DNA from: Nansenia antarctica
Lineage: Eukaryota; Chordata; Actinopteri; Argentiniformes; Microstomatidae
Direction: 5' to 3'
NCBI GenBank assembly: GCA_963989245.1
Contig: OZ022340.1
Coordinates: 38,156,982-38,220,981 of the forward strand
Length of the DNA: 64,000 nucleotides
Shown here: positions 26,654 to 38,134 of the stretch, one piece after another
How positions within the stretch are numbered: the stretch's first letter is position 1
How the letters are laid out: each line of letters begins with the position of its first letter
Program-made: the position numbers and the translations under genes
The notes under the pieces: model-generated
The model's database searches: none
The model's input: the letters and a program-made list of their open reading frames with translations, nothing else
Told to the model about the DNA's origin: nothing

Positions 26654-28803
26654 GTACGAGGTTCTTGATCTTGAGCCCCATTATCACCTGAACTTTGACA
26701 TTGTCTTACAACCGCAGCATTCAGTGGCGTTACAACCTACAAACGATCCAAACTCAATTAAAACCATTGTTTTTTTATTGTAATTGGCTACTTTCAGGGG
26801 TCCTTACAGTTGAAGTCGGAAGTTTACATACACCTTAGCCAAATACATGTAAACGCAGTTTCTCACAATTCATTGACATGTAACACTAGAACAGCGACGT
26901 TTTTTTACCTACTTTTAGCGCGACGAGGTGTCGAATCACACGACCACTCTTCACAATGTGGGAGTGTGTACTGACGCACAAAAATCGCTGGATGGCGATG
27001 TCACACAAGAAGAGAAAATGACAAGATCACTAGGCTACCTCTAAAAATTTCCTATGCGCAGAGAAGTGGGGAAATTATTAGCACAATCTGATATGAAGCT
27101 TGAGTCAGCTGAAAACGAACTACAAATTAAATGATATACTGTATATGGAGAGGAGATTGATTTTGACTGCGGGAGCTTTACTAATGAATGAAAGTTGATT
27201 ATCATTATTAAAAAAGAATAATAATAAATATTGCAATATTGTGTTATCATAATTATGAGCTTCACAGTGATAAAGTCTGTTTATTTGTCGTGAAATTCGC
27301 CGGTAACGTCAGCCTGTCAGCCCCTGCAACTGCTATATTATATGTTATTATATGGAATGGCTGAATATGTTCATTCTTTTTATTTTGATTACATTATATA
27401 ATTGTATTTGGTATAATGACAAATAAACTTGAAACTTTAATGATCTCACAGGAGCGCGTGCATGCACGGTAAAGTGGAGAGGAGATTGATCGGGACTGCA
27501 GGAGTTTTCATTAGGCTACTAATGAATGATGGTTGATTATTATAATAAAACAAATAATAGTAATAAATACATTATATACTGTAGGTCTATTATAAATATC
27601 CGTTCGTTATATAATATTCGTTGATGATTACAAATGTAGGCTACTGCAATGACTTTCATTACTACTGCTGCGAGAGTTGAGAGAGTTGAGTACAACTGAC
27701 AACCTTTCTGGTGGGGGATGGTTTGAAGGGCTTGTTGGATGAATTGGCATCCTTTGTGTGGTGATCGGAAACGATCAAAAAGAGATCATTGAGAATAAGA
27801 TGACCCTCCCCCATGCATCAACCATTACATCAAGTGAGTATAACTAACTTTAGAAACTAGTTCTTAGCCTACACGTTTATTTGTCAAAAGTTGCCTCGCT
27901 GGAACGAGACAGGCGCGCTAGACTTATACCCTTCTTCTCCTTACTTTCCTGTCTGTCTTCACTATATCAGTTCAATAAAATGAAAACTATATGAGTGGGA
28001 CTGCCCCACTCAGAAAAAACATTATACAACAACATTATATACAAAAAATACAATACAATATTATAAATATCGCCCTCTGCGCTGCGGGCTATGTCTTATT
28101 GAGTCATCTGTATTTGGAACACGAGTTGACTAGCTGGAACGAGATATATATGAGATATATGGTACATTGCAGTCGCACGCGCCCGTCCCGCTCCAGTTCT
28201 AGTAGATCGCCGACATCATTTTATGTACACATTTCACGGCAAGAGAATTCCGATTTGTGGCAAGAGACAGTTTATTCACCCAACAATTGTTTGACAAGAC
28301 ACTACCTCTAGAAATGCATAAAGTTCCAGAGAAACGGGGACAGAGCAGAGAGTCGGCTGCTCTGTCAGCTTATCACCTTCGGTTTTTGTGAACGGGACGA
28401 TCAGAAAGAGATTAGTTTACCACAAAACAAGGAATGCAAAATAATGAGGCCATAACTGTATTCAAATAGAAGTCATTATCACTATTAGGCTACCGAGTAT
28501 CAATCTCAATGGCATTCAATTGTCAGGATTCATCTGTGATAAACAATTGCCTATTAATTACATCCCATTGAATATGTTTGCAATCTGCCATCCCGTAGCC
28601 TATTTATCATCATATTTTTCAATATACCTCCATAGCAGTCTACAGTCTGCTATGGACGTAATTTCAAACGATTTTGGTGGACAGCTAAATACATTATCAA
28701 TATCTTATTATCGATTGTCAATATACTCTCTCCCTTCTTCTCCTTACTTTCCTGTCTGTCTTCACTATATCTGGGACTGCCCCACTCAGAAATATCTGTT
28801 CGT

Positions 28804-31800
28804 TTTTTTTTTTTTTCCAAGATGGCCGCGCGCTTAGACGCTGCAGCTGGAGTGGCTACCACACTGCTGTTTCATTGTGTTTTTAAGTACATTTGTATGT
28901 ACACTTTTTTTTTAGTACTTATAGGGAACAGTTGTGTATATAGTACCTACAGCAGGCTCGACGTATTAGAAGTCGGCACGCAAAACGACAAGATAGTTAC
29001 GGCGGAGTTCCTGGAGCAATACAGGATTAACAAAGACATCGCCCGTCTACCGGGAGAACCTTGGTTCACAGTTCCCTCCCTGAGGCGGAAACGCCGGCGC
29101 CGAGACCGTAGGAAACGGCGAGGCCGCCGGGGAGGCCTGCTAGCAAGATTAAGACGCAGCCCAAACAAACCAGCTTTGCCAAGTATTTTCCTCTCCAACG
29201 TCAGATCCCTGACGAATAAGATGGATGAACTGAGACTACAGGTGGCCAAAAACAACATCGTAGGGGATAGCTGTGTGATTATTCTGACCGAAACCTGGCT
29301 AAATGACAACATTGTGGACGCAGCTGTTAGCTTGGAGGGGCGCACGCTACATCGCGCTGACCGAACGGAGCTTAGCGGAAAGTCAAGAGGAGGTGGGATC
29401 ATAATATCGACGAAGGATAGCTGGTGCTTAAACACGAAAACTCTAAGTAGCCACTGCTCCCCAGACCTGGAATACTTGACTGTTAAATGCCGACCCACAT
29501 ACCTCCCGAGGGAGTTTAACGCGGTGCTAATAACATGTGTGTATATAGCGCCTAGCGCAGACAGCAGCCTAGCATTGGCGCTACTATATGAAGTCATCAG
29601 TGGCCAACAAAGCACTGATCCACAGGCTATTCACATCATAGCGGGGGACTTCAATCATGTCGACCTGAAGGCAGTACTACCCAAGTTCTATCAGCATGTG
29701 AAATGTGCAACGAGAGGAGAAAAAACACTGGATAAGGTATACACCAACATCAAACGTGCTTACAAGGCTAGTCCGCTAGCTCATCTAGGCATGTCTGACC
29801 ATGTGTCAATCCTCCTGATTCCTGCATACACTACCATGGGGAAAAGTGCTCCCATCACCACTAAGACTGTCAGAACCTGGCCAGAAGGGTCCGCTCCACT
29901 GCAGATCTGCCTAAATGACACCCTATGGCAGGAATATGAGCATGAGGACCTGGAACAGTACACGTCGTCGGTTCTGAACCACATAGTGAACTGCACCAAC
30001 TCAGTCACCGTGGACAAACGGGTCCGGGTCTACCCCAACACGAAGCCATGGATGACTGGGAAGGTCCAAAAACTGATCAACGAGAGGGACAACGCCTTCT
30101 TCGCAGGGAAGAGCACACCGCTGTACAGCTCCACCAGGGCCAACCTAAAGCGCGGCATCAAAGCGGCCAAGGCAGAGCACAGAGAGAAGATTGAGGAATG
30201 CCTCCTGAGCAACGACTCCAGGCGGATGTGGCAGGGGGTTCAGCAGATGACAAACTTCAGAGCCAACAGGCTCACAGCCGCAGAGGACGACCCCCTGCTG
30301 GCGGGAAAGCTGAACACCTTCTACCCCCGGTTCGACGAGGGGCGAACGGAGGTAACCGCAACACAAACACCACTCTCTCCAGCTCTCAGCAGCCTCACCC
30401 TCACAGAGCATGAAGTGAGACGCGTACTGAAGGCGGTGGACCCCAGGAAAGCCTCGGGGCCGGATGGCGTCCTGGGACGGGTGCTGAGAGACTGCGCCGA
30501 CCAGCTGGCCGGGGTTTTCACCAACATCTTTAACCAGTCCCTGTCCCAGGCCACCGTCCCACCCTGCCTGAAAACCTCAACTATCATCCCAGTCCCGAAG
30601 AAAAGCACGGTGAGCTGCCTAAACGACTACCGCCCGGTGGCACTCACACCAATCATCATGAAGTGCTTCGAGAAACTAGTCCGGGCCCACATACTCACAC
30701 GCCTCCCGCCCAACCTGGATCCATACCAGTTCGCCTACAGAGCCCACAGGTCCACAGAGGACGCCATCGCGACGACTCTCCACGCCACTCTATCCCACCT
30801 GGAGAGGGGAAACAGCTACGCGAGACTGCTCTTCGTGGACTTCAGCTCTGCCTTCAACACCATCCTTCCAGACAGGCTAGTGACCAAACTACTGGACCTT
30901 GGTCTATCACACTCTATATGTGCGTGGATCAAGGACTTCCTGACCGACCGCCCCCAGAGGGTGCGGGTGGGGCCCCCACACCTCCACAGCCCTCAGCCTC
31001 AGCACTGGGTCCCCCCAGGGCTGCGTGCTAAGCCCCATCCTCTACAACCTCTACACCCACGACTTCACCCCCGTCCACCCCAGCAACTACATCGTAAAGT
31101 TTGCAGACGACACCACCGTGGTGGGATGTATCTCGGGGGGGGACGAGGCGGCGTACAGGGATGAGGTAGAGCAACTGAGCAAGCTGTGCAAGGTTAACAA
31201 CCTGCTGCTGAACAAGTCAAAGACCCAGGAATTCATCGTAGACTTCAGGAGGAAAAAGTCCGAGATCCAGCCCCTGCTCATCGACGGAGAGAGCGTGGAG
31301 AGAGTCTCAACCCTCCGATTCCTGGGACATCACATGCGGGATGACCTGACCTGGAAGGACAACACAAAATGCACCATCAAGAGGGCACAGCAGCGGCTAT
31401 ACACCCTGAGATGCCTCAGGAAGGAACACAATAAGCAGGAGATACTGGTGGCCTTCTACCGCGGCGCAGTGGAGAGCATCCTCACCTACGGCATCTGCAA
31501 CTGGTTCTCCAGCTGCACAACAGCGGAGAGAAATGCGCTACAGAGAGTAGTGAGAACAGCACAGAAGATCACCGGCGCCCCCCTCCCCTCTCTGGAAGAG
31601 CTGTACAACACACGCTGTCTCAGGAAGGCCTCAAAGATCTCCAGGGACCCGACCCACCCTGGGCACGTACACTTTACCAGGCTGCCCTCGAAAAGGAGGT
31701 ACAGGACCCCGGCCGCTAAGACAAACAGACTGAAGAACTGCTTCTACCACAGGGCCGTCCAAGCCCTGAACACAGCAAAGACCTAAGTTCTGGGCCCTGG

Positions 31801-32144
31801 ACAGTCTGGACGGATTGAAAAAAAAAATCAGGTGTCGTGCTGAGGCACAAACATGTACATTTCAAGCCTGCAAACTGTGACACTTTAAATAACGTGAAAA
31901 AATACTATTGTGCAATATGACAACCCTAGTTGACTATCTGTGCAGTATAGTACAGTGGACTGTGTACATAGCCTTTATTTATGTAAACCAGCTCCTTACC
32001 TTCTTGTGATTTTTTTCTTTTTCTAAAAGTGTTTTTTTTCCCCTTTCCTAACACCAGGGGAGCCACCCCTCCTAAATTTCGTTGTTTGGTACCTGTACTG
32101 TAGCAATGACAATAAAGTCCATTCATTCATTCATTCATTCATCG
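28804..32144 (+). mobile_element. L2/CR1-like LINE, copy 1 (longest)
   Basis: The copy runs from a poly-T/ccaag leader before an ATG at 28822 through endonuclease and reverse transcriptase, then a roughly 340-bp 3' UTR ending aataaagtcc and (attc)n (about 32122-32144). Other copies: 39962-43178 (nearly complete), 49532-50451 (3' part) and about 33607-33676 (last 70 bp). Confidence 0.85.
28822..31786 (+). pseudogene. LINE endonuclease/reverse transcriptase with one frameshift
   Basis: The first frame (28822-31164) starts MAARLDAAAGVATT and is followed by an Arg-rich segment. It then has the apurinic-type endonuclease (SIFLSNVRSLTNKMDEL, ILTETWLNDN, IIAGDFNHVD, MSDHVSILLI). The reverse transcriptase follows (NDYRPVALTPIIMKCFEK, LDPYQFAYRAHRSTEDAI, LLFVDFSSAFNTI). 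At 30969-30972 the sequence has GGGG where the copy at 39962-43178 has GGG, which shifts the frame. The second frame (31025-31786) carries the catalytic FADDTTVVG and the C-terminal region. The rest looks intact, so this is a nearly functional Jockey-superfamily element disabled by one base. The clade (L2 or a CR1 relative) is from motif recognition only. Confidence 0.85.
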
Positions 32145-33326
32145 TTGATGATTACAGGCATAATCATCGCCAACATCATTTTATTTGATGTACACATTTC
32201 ACGGCAAGAGACAGTTTATTCACCCAACAATTGTTTGTTCACTGCACAACATGAACACAGTGAGGATTCAAACAAACAAAATAATGAATACACTCTGCAA
32301 TTGGCTACTACAATGTTGCCAAAATCAACTATCTAATGTTCGAAAACGAATCTACAAATATTAATCTGCGTATATAGGCTACAACTGTCTTGCCTGTTGT
32401 GTATTATTATCATTGCAGACACAGGTCTAATCATAACTGAATATTAATAAGGTGAAGGGCAGTATTATTCATCTTTACTTTATTGGGTGAATAAACTCAA
32501 TATGAATGATTGTACAGTTTTCTATAGGCAAGAATGGGCTGAAACAATGACAGTTACAGTCTCGCTCAAACTGTAGCGAGATTAGGAGACTACTAATTGT
32601 AAATAGTAATGCACAAGTATGGTTATTACTGGTGGCCTGAGGTGGTCCAGTGGTCTAGCACCGTGGTCTACAGTGATATACAAAAAAGACATTATATACA
32701 ATATTATAAATATCCGTTTGTTATATAATATTCGTTGATGAACTACTTTGCTGCGGTAGCTATGCATGCACCACACAACTTGATAGGTACATACTGTGCA
32801 GTGAATCATTCATAACTGTACATAGGCTACACATATCATAATATCTTATCACTATTGCATGGAACTTGGGTGAAAAAAAAAACTCAGCTCCAACAAATCT
32901 GAAGGGATTGGGAGACAACTGTACAGTTTATCATTTTCATAACTGTCTGTACATATACATATCTTATGTATCCCTATTGCTATATATAGCCTATATATAA
33001 ACACATACTTATCAGTCTTATCCACTATATCTAATTCAGCACTAAAGCCTGAAGTTTGAGCACAGTGTGTGTCCCCTTGCTACCTCTCCTGATATAAAAG
33101 AGAATTGCAGCCAAATTCCAAGGCAAATACACAGACACACACAGAAATACTGCAAAATCGCTTTATACTAACTCGATTTTGAAAATGTAAAGATGCTGGG
33201 TGGTAGAACGCACATATCTAGGAAAAGTCATGAAAGGAGGGTCCTGACATTTGATCGAGTGTAAAGGTAGACATTTTTTTGTACTCACTGGTGCCCGATG
33301 ACACCTCACGGCTTTCCTAGTGTTAA
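32145..33326. other. Right part of the piggyBac-like element, non-coding
   Basis: AT-rich sequence repeats pieces seen to the left of the LINE. No gene was found. Confidence 0.4.
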
Positions 33327-33432
33327 TCCAAGAAAACATTTCCTGTCTTTGATTAGTTATTACATATATACTTTATTTTAAGAATGTGACATGGCATATA
33401 ATAATAATAACAACAACAACAACAACAATAAC

Positions 33433-33469
<37 letters not shown>

Positions 33470-33552
33470 GTAGAGAGAGTGATTCATTTCAACTTTTACT
33501 TCTTTCATCACATTCCCAGTGGGTCAGAATGAATGAATGAATGAATGAATGA
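33327..33552. other. Tc1 internal arm and microsatellites
   Basis: The stretch reads from tccaagaaaacatttcctgt to cattcccagtgggtcagaa, the inner terminal region of Tc1-type elements. It is interrupted by (aac)n/(aat)n microsatellites at about 33402-33468 and followed by (gaat)n at about 33530-33552. Confidence 0.65.
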
Positions 33553-33691
33553 GTCTTTTATTTCGAACATGATTTAAAATAATAAAAGAACAAATAACTT
33601 TCCTAGATTCCTACATTTCGTTGTTTGGTACCTGTACTGTAGCAATGACAAATAAAGTCCATTAATTCATTCATATGAAGAGTACAGGCCT
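33533..33691. mobile_element. LINE 3' fragments
   Basis: The (gaat)n tract followed by gagtcttttatttcgaacat looks like the 3' end of a LINE in reverse orientation. Bases about 33607-33676 (catttcgttgtttggtacct to aataaagtcc and attcattcat) are the last 70 bp of the L2/CR1-like LINE of copy 1. More of the reverse fragment may continue at 35200-35427. Confidence 0.6.
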
Positions 33692-35191
33692 CAGGGTTTC
33701 CGTTAGAAAAAATTGCCGCCGGACATCGTGTCCGGGAAGATTTCGATTTACCGGACAAACGTGATATATTCCGGTCATCATATTAAAATATAATAAAAAA
33801 AAAAAAATTCAAAATCATATTTTTTTTCTCCAAATCTAATATAGCTGTTTGTCGCGGTGATTACTGTTGTGCAGCGGCCTATATATGCCATTTAATGTCT
33901 ATTTCTCATCCGATACGATTAGATGCGAGCTATATAATATATAATAATATAACATGATTCGCATGCGCGCTATGCCATTATGTCCAGCGCTGAACGGGCG
34001 CCTCACTGGGAACTGAACAGACAGCATCGATCAATGAACGGACTCCACATTACGTTAACTGAAGTTTGTTAAATTGTTTGGGATTAATGTGAGTTTTCTA
34101 TTTTCTCTTTCCAGTTTTACCCTTTTTTAATCAATAAAACAACGTCATTTCTATAACCAGGGGGGTGTTCCATCAACGTCGCTAAAGGAAAATCTAGGCT
34201 TATTTCGTTAAGTCTCGCGAGACTCTTAAAAAGATCCAGGCATATCTTGATAGATCTCGCGAGACTTGTCAAAATAGGCCTAGATTTTCCTTTAGCGACG
34301 TTGATGGAATACCCCCCAGGTCTCGCTGGTTGGGAAGGCATTTCGTTTAGCTGCCTGTCAAATCATACTTAATCGGACTCGGGAGTATGACAATGAGGAG
34401 AACATAACTGTTTATTGAGAAACAATTGATAGGCAGGCTGGGATACGTATATAAAGAAATACCACAATGTCTAGATGTATAACATTTTATTGAACAGTGC
34501 AAGCATGTAGGCTTCTGGCGTGACACGGCTAGCCTAATTTCCGTTCATATGCCTTTTATCAGATAAAATAAAATAGAATAAAACTCTTTGAAAATAAATA
34601 GGCTTTAAATTAACTTGCAATGCGTATAGGCTAATTTCCGTTCGATGTTACAGCCGGCCTATGCCTTTTCTCAGATAGATAGGGGATAGCCCTGTAAGCT
34701 CATACGGGTCTATATGTCGTCCTGAAGACCGGCTGTTAGATCATATCGCTGAAGTTTGTCTCCATCTTAGTGTAAATGTTGTCCGTTTCGTTTGTTATCC
34801 TTGTTATTGTGCGATAAAGTTAAGGCGCTCCGCTTCGGGCCACCATTTTCGGCTGGGCACCGGGCACGCACACACTCGTGCACGCGCGGCACTGCCCGGG
34901 AGAGAGTGACCCGCCCCCTTTGGTTAGCCTATAGGCTGGCTGGAGGGGGCGGGTCCTTCTCTCTCGGGCAGTGTTGTGTGTGTGTGGGTGTGTGTGTGTT
35001 TGGTGCTCAGCTGAGAATGGTGGCCCGAAGCCAATTTGAATACAAAATGTGAACTTTAGCGAATTGTATTCAAATTGTGCTTAGAGGGAATTATTTTCAC
35101 CGGACATTATGTCCGACGAGTTTTCAATTTGTCGGACTTCAACAAATTTTACCGGACAAAGACCGGTAATTACCGGTTAACGGAAACCCTG
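33692..35191. mobile_element. Non-coding hAT element with perfect 8-bp TSD
   Basis: The left end is cagggtttccgttag (33692-33706) and the right end ttaacggaaaccctg (35177-35191). They are inverted repeats with one mismatch, flanked by acaggcct on both sides (33684-33691 and 35192-35199). The 1500-bp interior has no transposase. Subterminal copies of the ccggacat/gtccggaca motif lie near both ends. A foldback MITE is nested at 34160-34318. Confidence 0.9.
34160..34318. mobile_element. Foldback MITE with inverted arms of about 40 bp
   Basis: The left arm (ggggggtgttccatcaacg, tcgctaaaggaaaatctagg) and right arm (cctagattttcctttagcga, cgttgatggaatacccccc) are near-perfect inverted repeats. They enclose about 75 bp with two tctcgcgaga palindromes. 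The single strand could form a long hairpin. Confidence 0.8.
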
Positions 35192-35199
35192 ACAGGCCT

Positions 35200-35427
35200 A
35201 TCAATGTTGGAAAGGGAGTAGGATGAAGCCTAAGCTTATCCTGTCCTACCCCTATCCCTCACTCTCAAGTGAGAACAATAATACTTACATTATATAATCC
35301 AGTTAATTAATTCATAAGTATCAACGGTACTAATAGTTTTTCATTAATTCTAATAGTTTTTCAATAGTTAATACACAATTCTTAATACACAAACACAAAA
35401 TAAATAAATAAACATATTTTTTCATTC
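35200..35427. other. Probable LINE 3' UTR fragment, no gene
   Basis: Sequence around gatgaagcctaagcttatcc and AT-rich repeats resembles 3' UTR sequence of fish LINEs. No coding region was seen. Confidence 0.35.
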
Positions 35428-36098
35428 TTAAGCCAATTGGCGTCTTATAGAATAGTAACGTTGACTGCCAAAGACGCCAATTGGCGTCTTATAGAATTTA
35501 TAAATTTTTTCGCGGGGATCGCGTTATTGACATGTTCTACACCTAGCGAGTGAATTTCAGACTTGGGTGTAATGTATTTCGGTCCCAGATGGGGGCAGTA
35601 GTTCGATAAAAGCCTGGAGAAGGAAGTGGCTTGCTGTGGGTTGTAGTAATGGCGAAACGGATCAGGGTATGTGCCAAACGCGGCGCGGAGCATTGCGGCG
35701 CGGAGCATTGCGGCGCGGAGCATTGCGGAGCATCGCGGCCATCGCGCGACTCTTCAAACAGTTCAGAGTCGGATGATACAGAAAAAGTGCAGAAAAAAAA
35801 AAAAAAAAAAGAGTTCTCCAGAAAAAGCTCGTTTTCTCTGTTTATTGGTCAAAATCAGGTGTTTTTGCTGAAACCACCCTATGTTCTACGGCCGATTTCT
35901 AAACACTCAAAGAGGCTAGAAACAAACTTTCTTTTTCTGATGAAAGAAGAGAGTCTAAAGTTTTGGTAGATATGTTCAATGTTTATGTAGTCCGAAAAGT
36001 CAATAGTTGGTGGGTCTTCAAAGTTCAGCGAAAATGCCCCAAAAGTCTGGCAGTGTGGAGCTCTCCGCTCTGAACATGGCTGGCAGTCAAAGAGTTAA
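35428..36098 (+). mobile_element. piggyBac-like short element (TTAA TSD)
   Basis: TTAA lies at both borders (35428-35431 and 36095-36098). The left end repeats gccaattggcgtcttataga twice (35432 and about 35477) around gactgccaaagacgcc. The right end contains ggcagtcaaagagttaa, which pairs with part of the left inner end. The right 245 bp equals 1-246. The 671-bp element encodes at most a short N-terminal piece. Confidence 0.7.
35649..35969 (+). pseudogene. Remnant of a piggyBac transposase N-terminus (106 codons)
   Basis: The frame starts MAKRIRVCAKRG. It has a triplicated CGAEH segment from a 15-bp DNA repeat (gcggcgcggagcatt). A Ser/Asp-rich stretch (SSNSSESDDTEK) follows, then a Lys run and a hydrophobic tail, before a stop. 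An acidic Ser-rich N-terminus is usual for piggyBac transposases, but the DDD core is absent. This looks like an internally deleted non-autonomous element with residual coding sequence. Confidence 0.4.
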
Positions 36099-36780
36099 TA
36101 CTGAAACAACACAAAATAAATAAATAACAAACATCAGTATCCACAATGTAATGCAAAAGAAAAAGACAAAGAAAACCACACCTAACCAATTTCAAGGCAC
36201 CATTTTGGATGAAATCAACTGATAATCATCATGTAATCAACTGATAATCATCATGTGACAGGATATGACATCATTAATCATCATTAAGACCCCTGCAGCA
36301 GACCCTCTGAGTGAGAAGAAAAGTAGCCAGCTCTCTCTTAAATGTTTGATAAATGCACTTTTCCGCTCCCTGTTATGAATGTCCCCAAATATCACATCAT
36401 TCGGTACAACTGCTAAAACACACTGAAAATGTTGAAATATTTTAGAAATATATATTTAATATGAATTATTGTATTGCTAAATTCAAGCTCAAGGTCAAGT
36501 TCTCACATAGGTAGCTAAACATGTGCCTGTTTTAACTGTTTACTTGAAGAAAATCATTAGTTTCAACCAAAAATAATCATTCGGTACAACCAGAAATCTG
36601 GTTAAATATAGATATAATGGTTGTACAGAATGATGACAATCTACGTTAGTCCTATTTGCACATCTTTGGGTGCAAAATATAAAATATATTATTAATGGAA
36701 AATGTGTTGTACATCATTTAACTTTTTAACTTTTTGCTCTTCTGAAAACCTTATCCGTCATTGACCCTTAAACGCACAAT
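36099..36780. other. AT-rich non-coding sequence
   Basis: No gene was seen. A short inverted motif, atcattcggtacaac (about 36576-36592) against ggttgtacagaatgat (about 36619-36635), and another cattcggtacaac at about 36399 suggest remains of a small palindromic element. Confidence 0.4.
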
Positions 36781-36986
36781 CAATTTAGTGTATGTAAAAC
36801 TTCTGACCCACTGGAAATGCGATATAGTGAATTATATCTATAATATATCTTGTCTATAAACAATTGTTGGGAAAATGTCTTTTCATGCACAATGGTGATG
36901 TCCTAACCGACTTGACAAAACTGTAGTTTGTTAACATGAAATCTGTGGAGTGGTTAAACAAATAGTTTTAATGACTTCAACCTAAG
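36781..36986. other. Inner right arm of the Tc1-like element
   Basis: The sequence from tgtatgtaaaacttctgacc to aatgacttcaacctaag corresponds to the inverted inner terminal repeat of Sleeping Beauty-type Tc1 elements. It is cut by the MITE that starts at 36987. Confidence 0.7.
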
Positions 36987-37243
36987 GTGGTGTTCTCACT
37001 AGAACATTTGCTTCACTTGGAATCGGAGTTTAGGTTTGCTCTGCGTCGTTTGGAGCGGTGAGAACGCGCATTCAAAGTCGCTCCCGCAGCAAAGAACCAA
37101 CGGATGCTCCGCTTGAAAAGGGTGGTTTCGACTTCCGGTATGACGACTGACTAGGGTAGACGTGTGGAGAGAGGCTCTGAGCGCATTTCATTCATGCAAA
37201 TATCGCAAGCTGATTGAATTTGGGATAGCATATAGTTTGGTAG

Positions 37244-38134
37244 ATGTCGGGCAAGCAAAGGGCATCACAAATGGGGAAGATTTCCCAGATAAAAACCATC
37301 CCTGAGCCTACTGAGCCCACGGGGCTAGCTGAAGCCGAGGACGCTAATAAGCTAATGGCGGGACAGCCACATGATGGGGTAATGGCGCTCTCCCTCTCAG
37401 CGCTGCAGTCCGAACTTGCGAAAAACCGGGAGGCTATTTTGGCGGAGATTCAGACCTCGCTCTCGCCTATAGCCACGTCGCTGGAGGCGGTGCGTAGCAG
37501 GCTGGATGCCTATGAACCCTGCATCAATGAAATCGAGGGTTGCCTCTCGGATCACAGCGACAGGCTGGGACACCTCGAGAGGCAGGTGGATGGGATGCAG
37601 CGGGTCAACAAGGAGCTGATGGAGAGGGCAGAGGATCTCGAGAACAGATCCCACCGCAATAATTTGAGGATCATTGGGCTGCCAGAGGGGTGTGAGGGGC
37701 GAGCAACTACTACCTTCATGTCACGGCTGTTTGTCGATATGCTACAGGATGGCTCGTTTACCGATCCACCCGAGCTGGACAGAGCCCACAGATCCCTGAG
37801 GGCTAAGCCGGCGGAGGGGGAGCGACCCAGACCCGTCATCGTGCGTTTCCTACGCTTCCAACAGAAAGAGCAAGTCCTCGCGATTGCAAGGAAAAAAGGT
37901 CAGCTAATGTTTCAGTGGACTAAGATTTTCATTTTTCCGGATCTTAGCAGTGCGCTCGCCAAACAACGAGCCACATTTAACTCTGTCAAGTCCAAACTAC
38001 ACCAGAAGGGCATCAAGTTCGCCCTCCGCTATCCCGCTGTGCTTTGTCTCACTCACCAACAAGTGGCCTATAAATTCAACGATGCGAAGGAGGCAGAATG
38101 CTTCTTCAATCAACGCCTGACCAGCGATGCCTAA
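37244..38134 (+). CDS. L1 ORF1 protein (296 aa)
   Basis: The intact frame starts MSGKQRASQMGKISQ. The first ~115 residues are polar, followed by a predicted coiled coil (about residues 85-135, DRLGHLERQVDGMQRVNKEL) ending in ENRSHRNNLRIIGLPEG, the hallmark of L1 ORF1p (Transposase_22). The rest forms the RNA-recognition-like and C-terminal domains, with RPVIVRFLRFQQKEQVL and GIKFALRYPAVL. ORF1p is an RNA-binding trimeric chaperone that coats L1 RNA in the cytoplasm. Length is typical, and the start lies 113 bp after the L1 5' end. Confidence 0.92.
   Translation: MSGKQRASQMGKISQIKTIPEPTEPTGLAEAEDANKLMAGQPHDGVMALSLSALQSELAKNREAILAEIQTSLSPIATSLEAVRSRLDAYEPCINEIEGCLSDHSDRLGHLERQVDGMQRVNKELMERAEDLENRSHRNNLRIIGLPEGCEGRATTTFMSRLFVDMLQDGSFTDPPELDRAHRSLRAKPAEGERPRPVIVRFLRFQQKEQVLAIARKKGQLMFQWTKIFIFPDLSSALAKQRATFNSVKSKLHQKGIKFALRYPAVLCLTHQQVAYKFNDAKEAECFFNQRLTSDA

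Larger units (their letters stand above)
26880..33326. mobile_element. piggyBac-like element inserted in the Tc1 arm
   Basis: The left end (g)taacactagaacagc (26880 onward) and right end gctttcctagtgttaa (33311-33326) are inverted repeats ending at TTAA. The right ~130 bp matches, in inverted form, the MITE at 48775-49060. The insertion site is the acatTTAATCC sequence expected in the Tc1 terminal region. No piggyBac transposase was recognised. The interior has diverged direct repeats (for example 27107-27240 against 27463-27580, 27929-28015 against 28730-28800, 28203-28295 against 32160-32250) and a LINE at about 28804-32144. Confidence 0.7.

Noticed and set aside
34792..35052. Possible 86-aa coding region in a GC-rich stretch
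   Set aside because: It lies inside a non-coding hAT (33692-35191), contains GT-repeat sequence and shows no domain.
37397..37839. Minus-strand open frames over L1 ORF1
   Set aside because: They are shadows of the + strand ORF1, whose domain order is clear.
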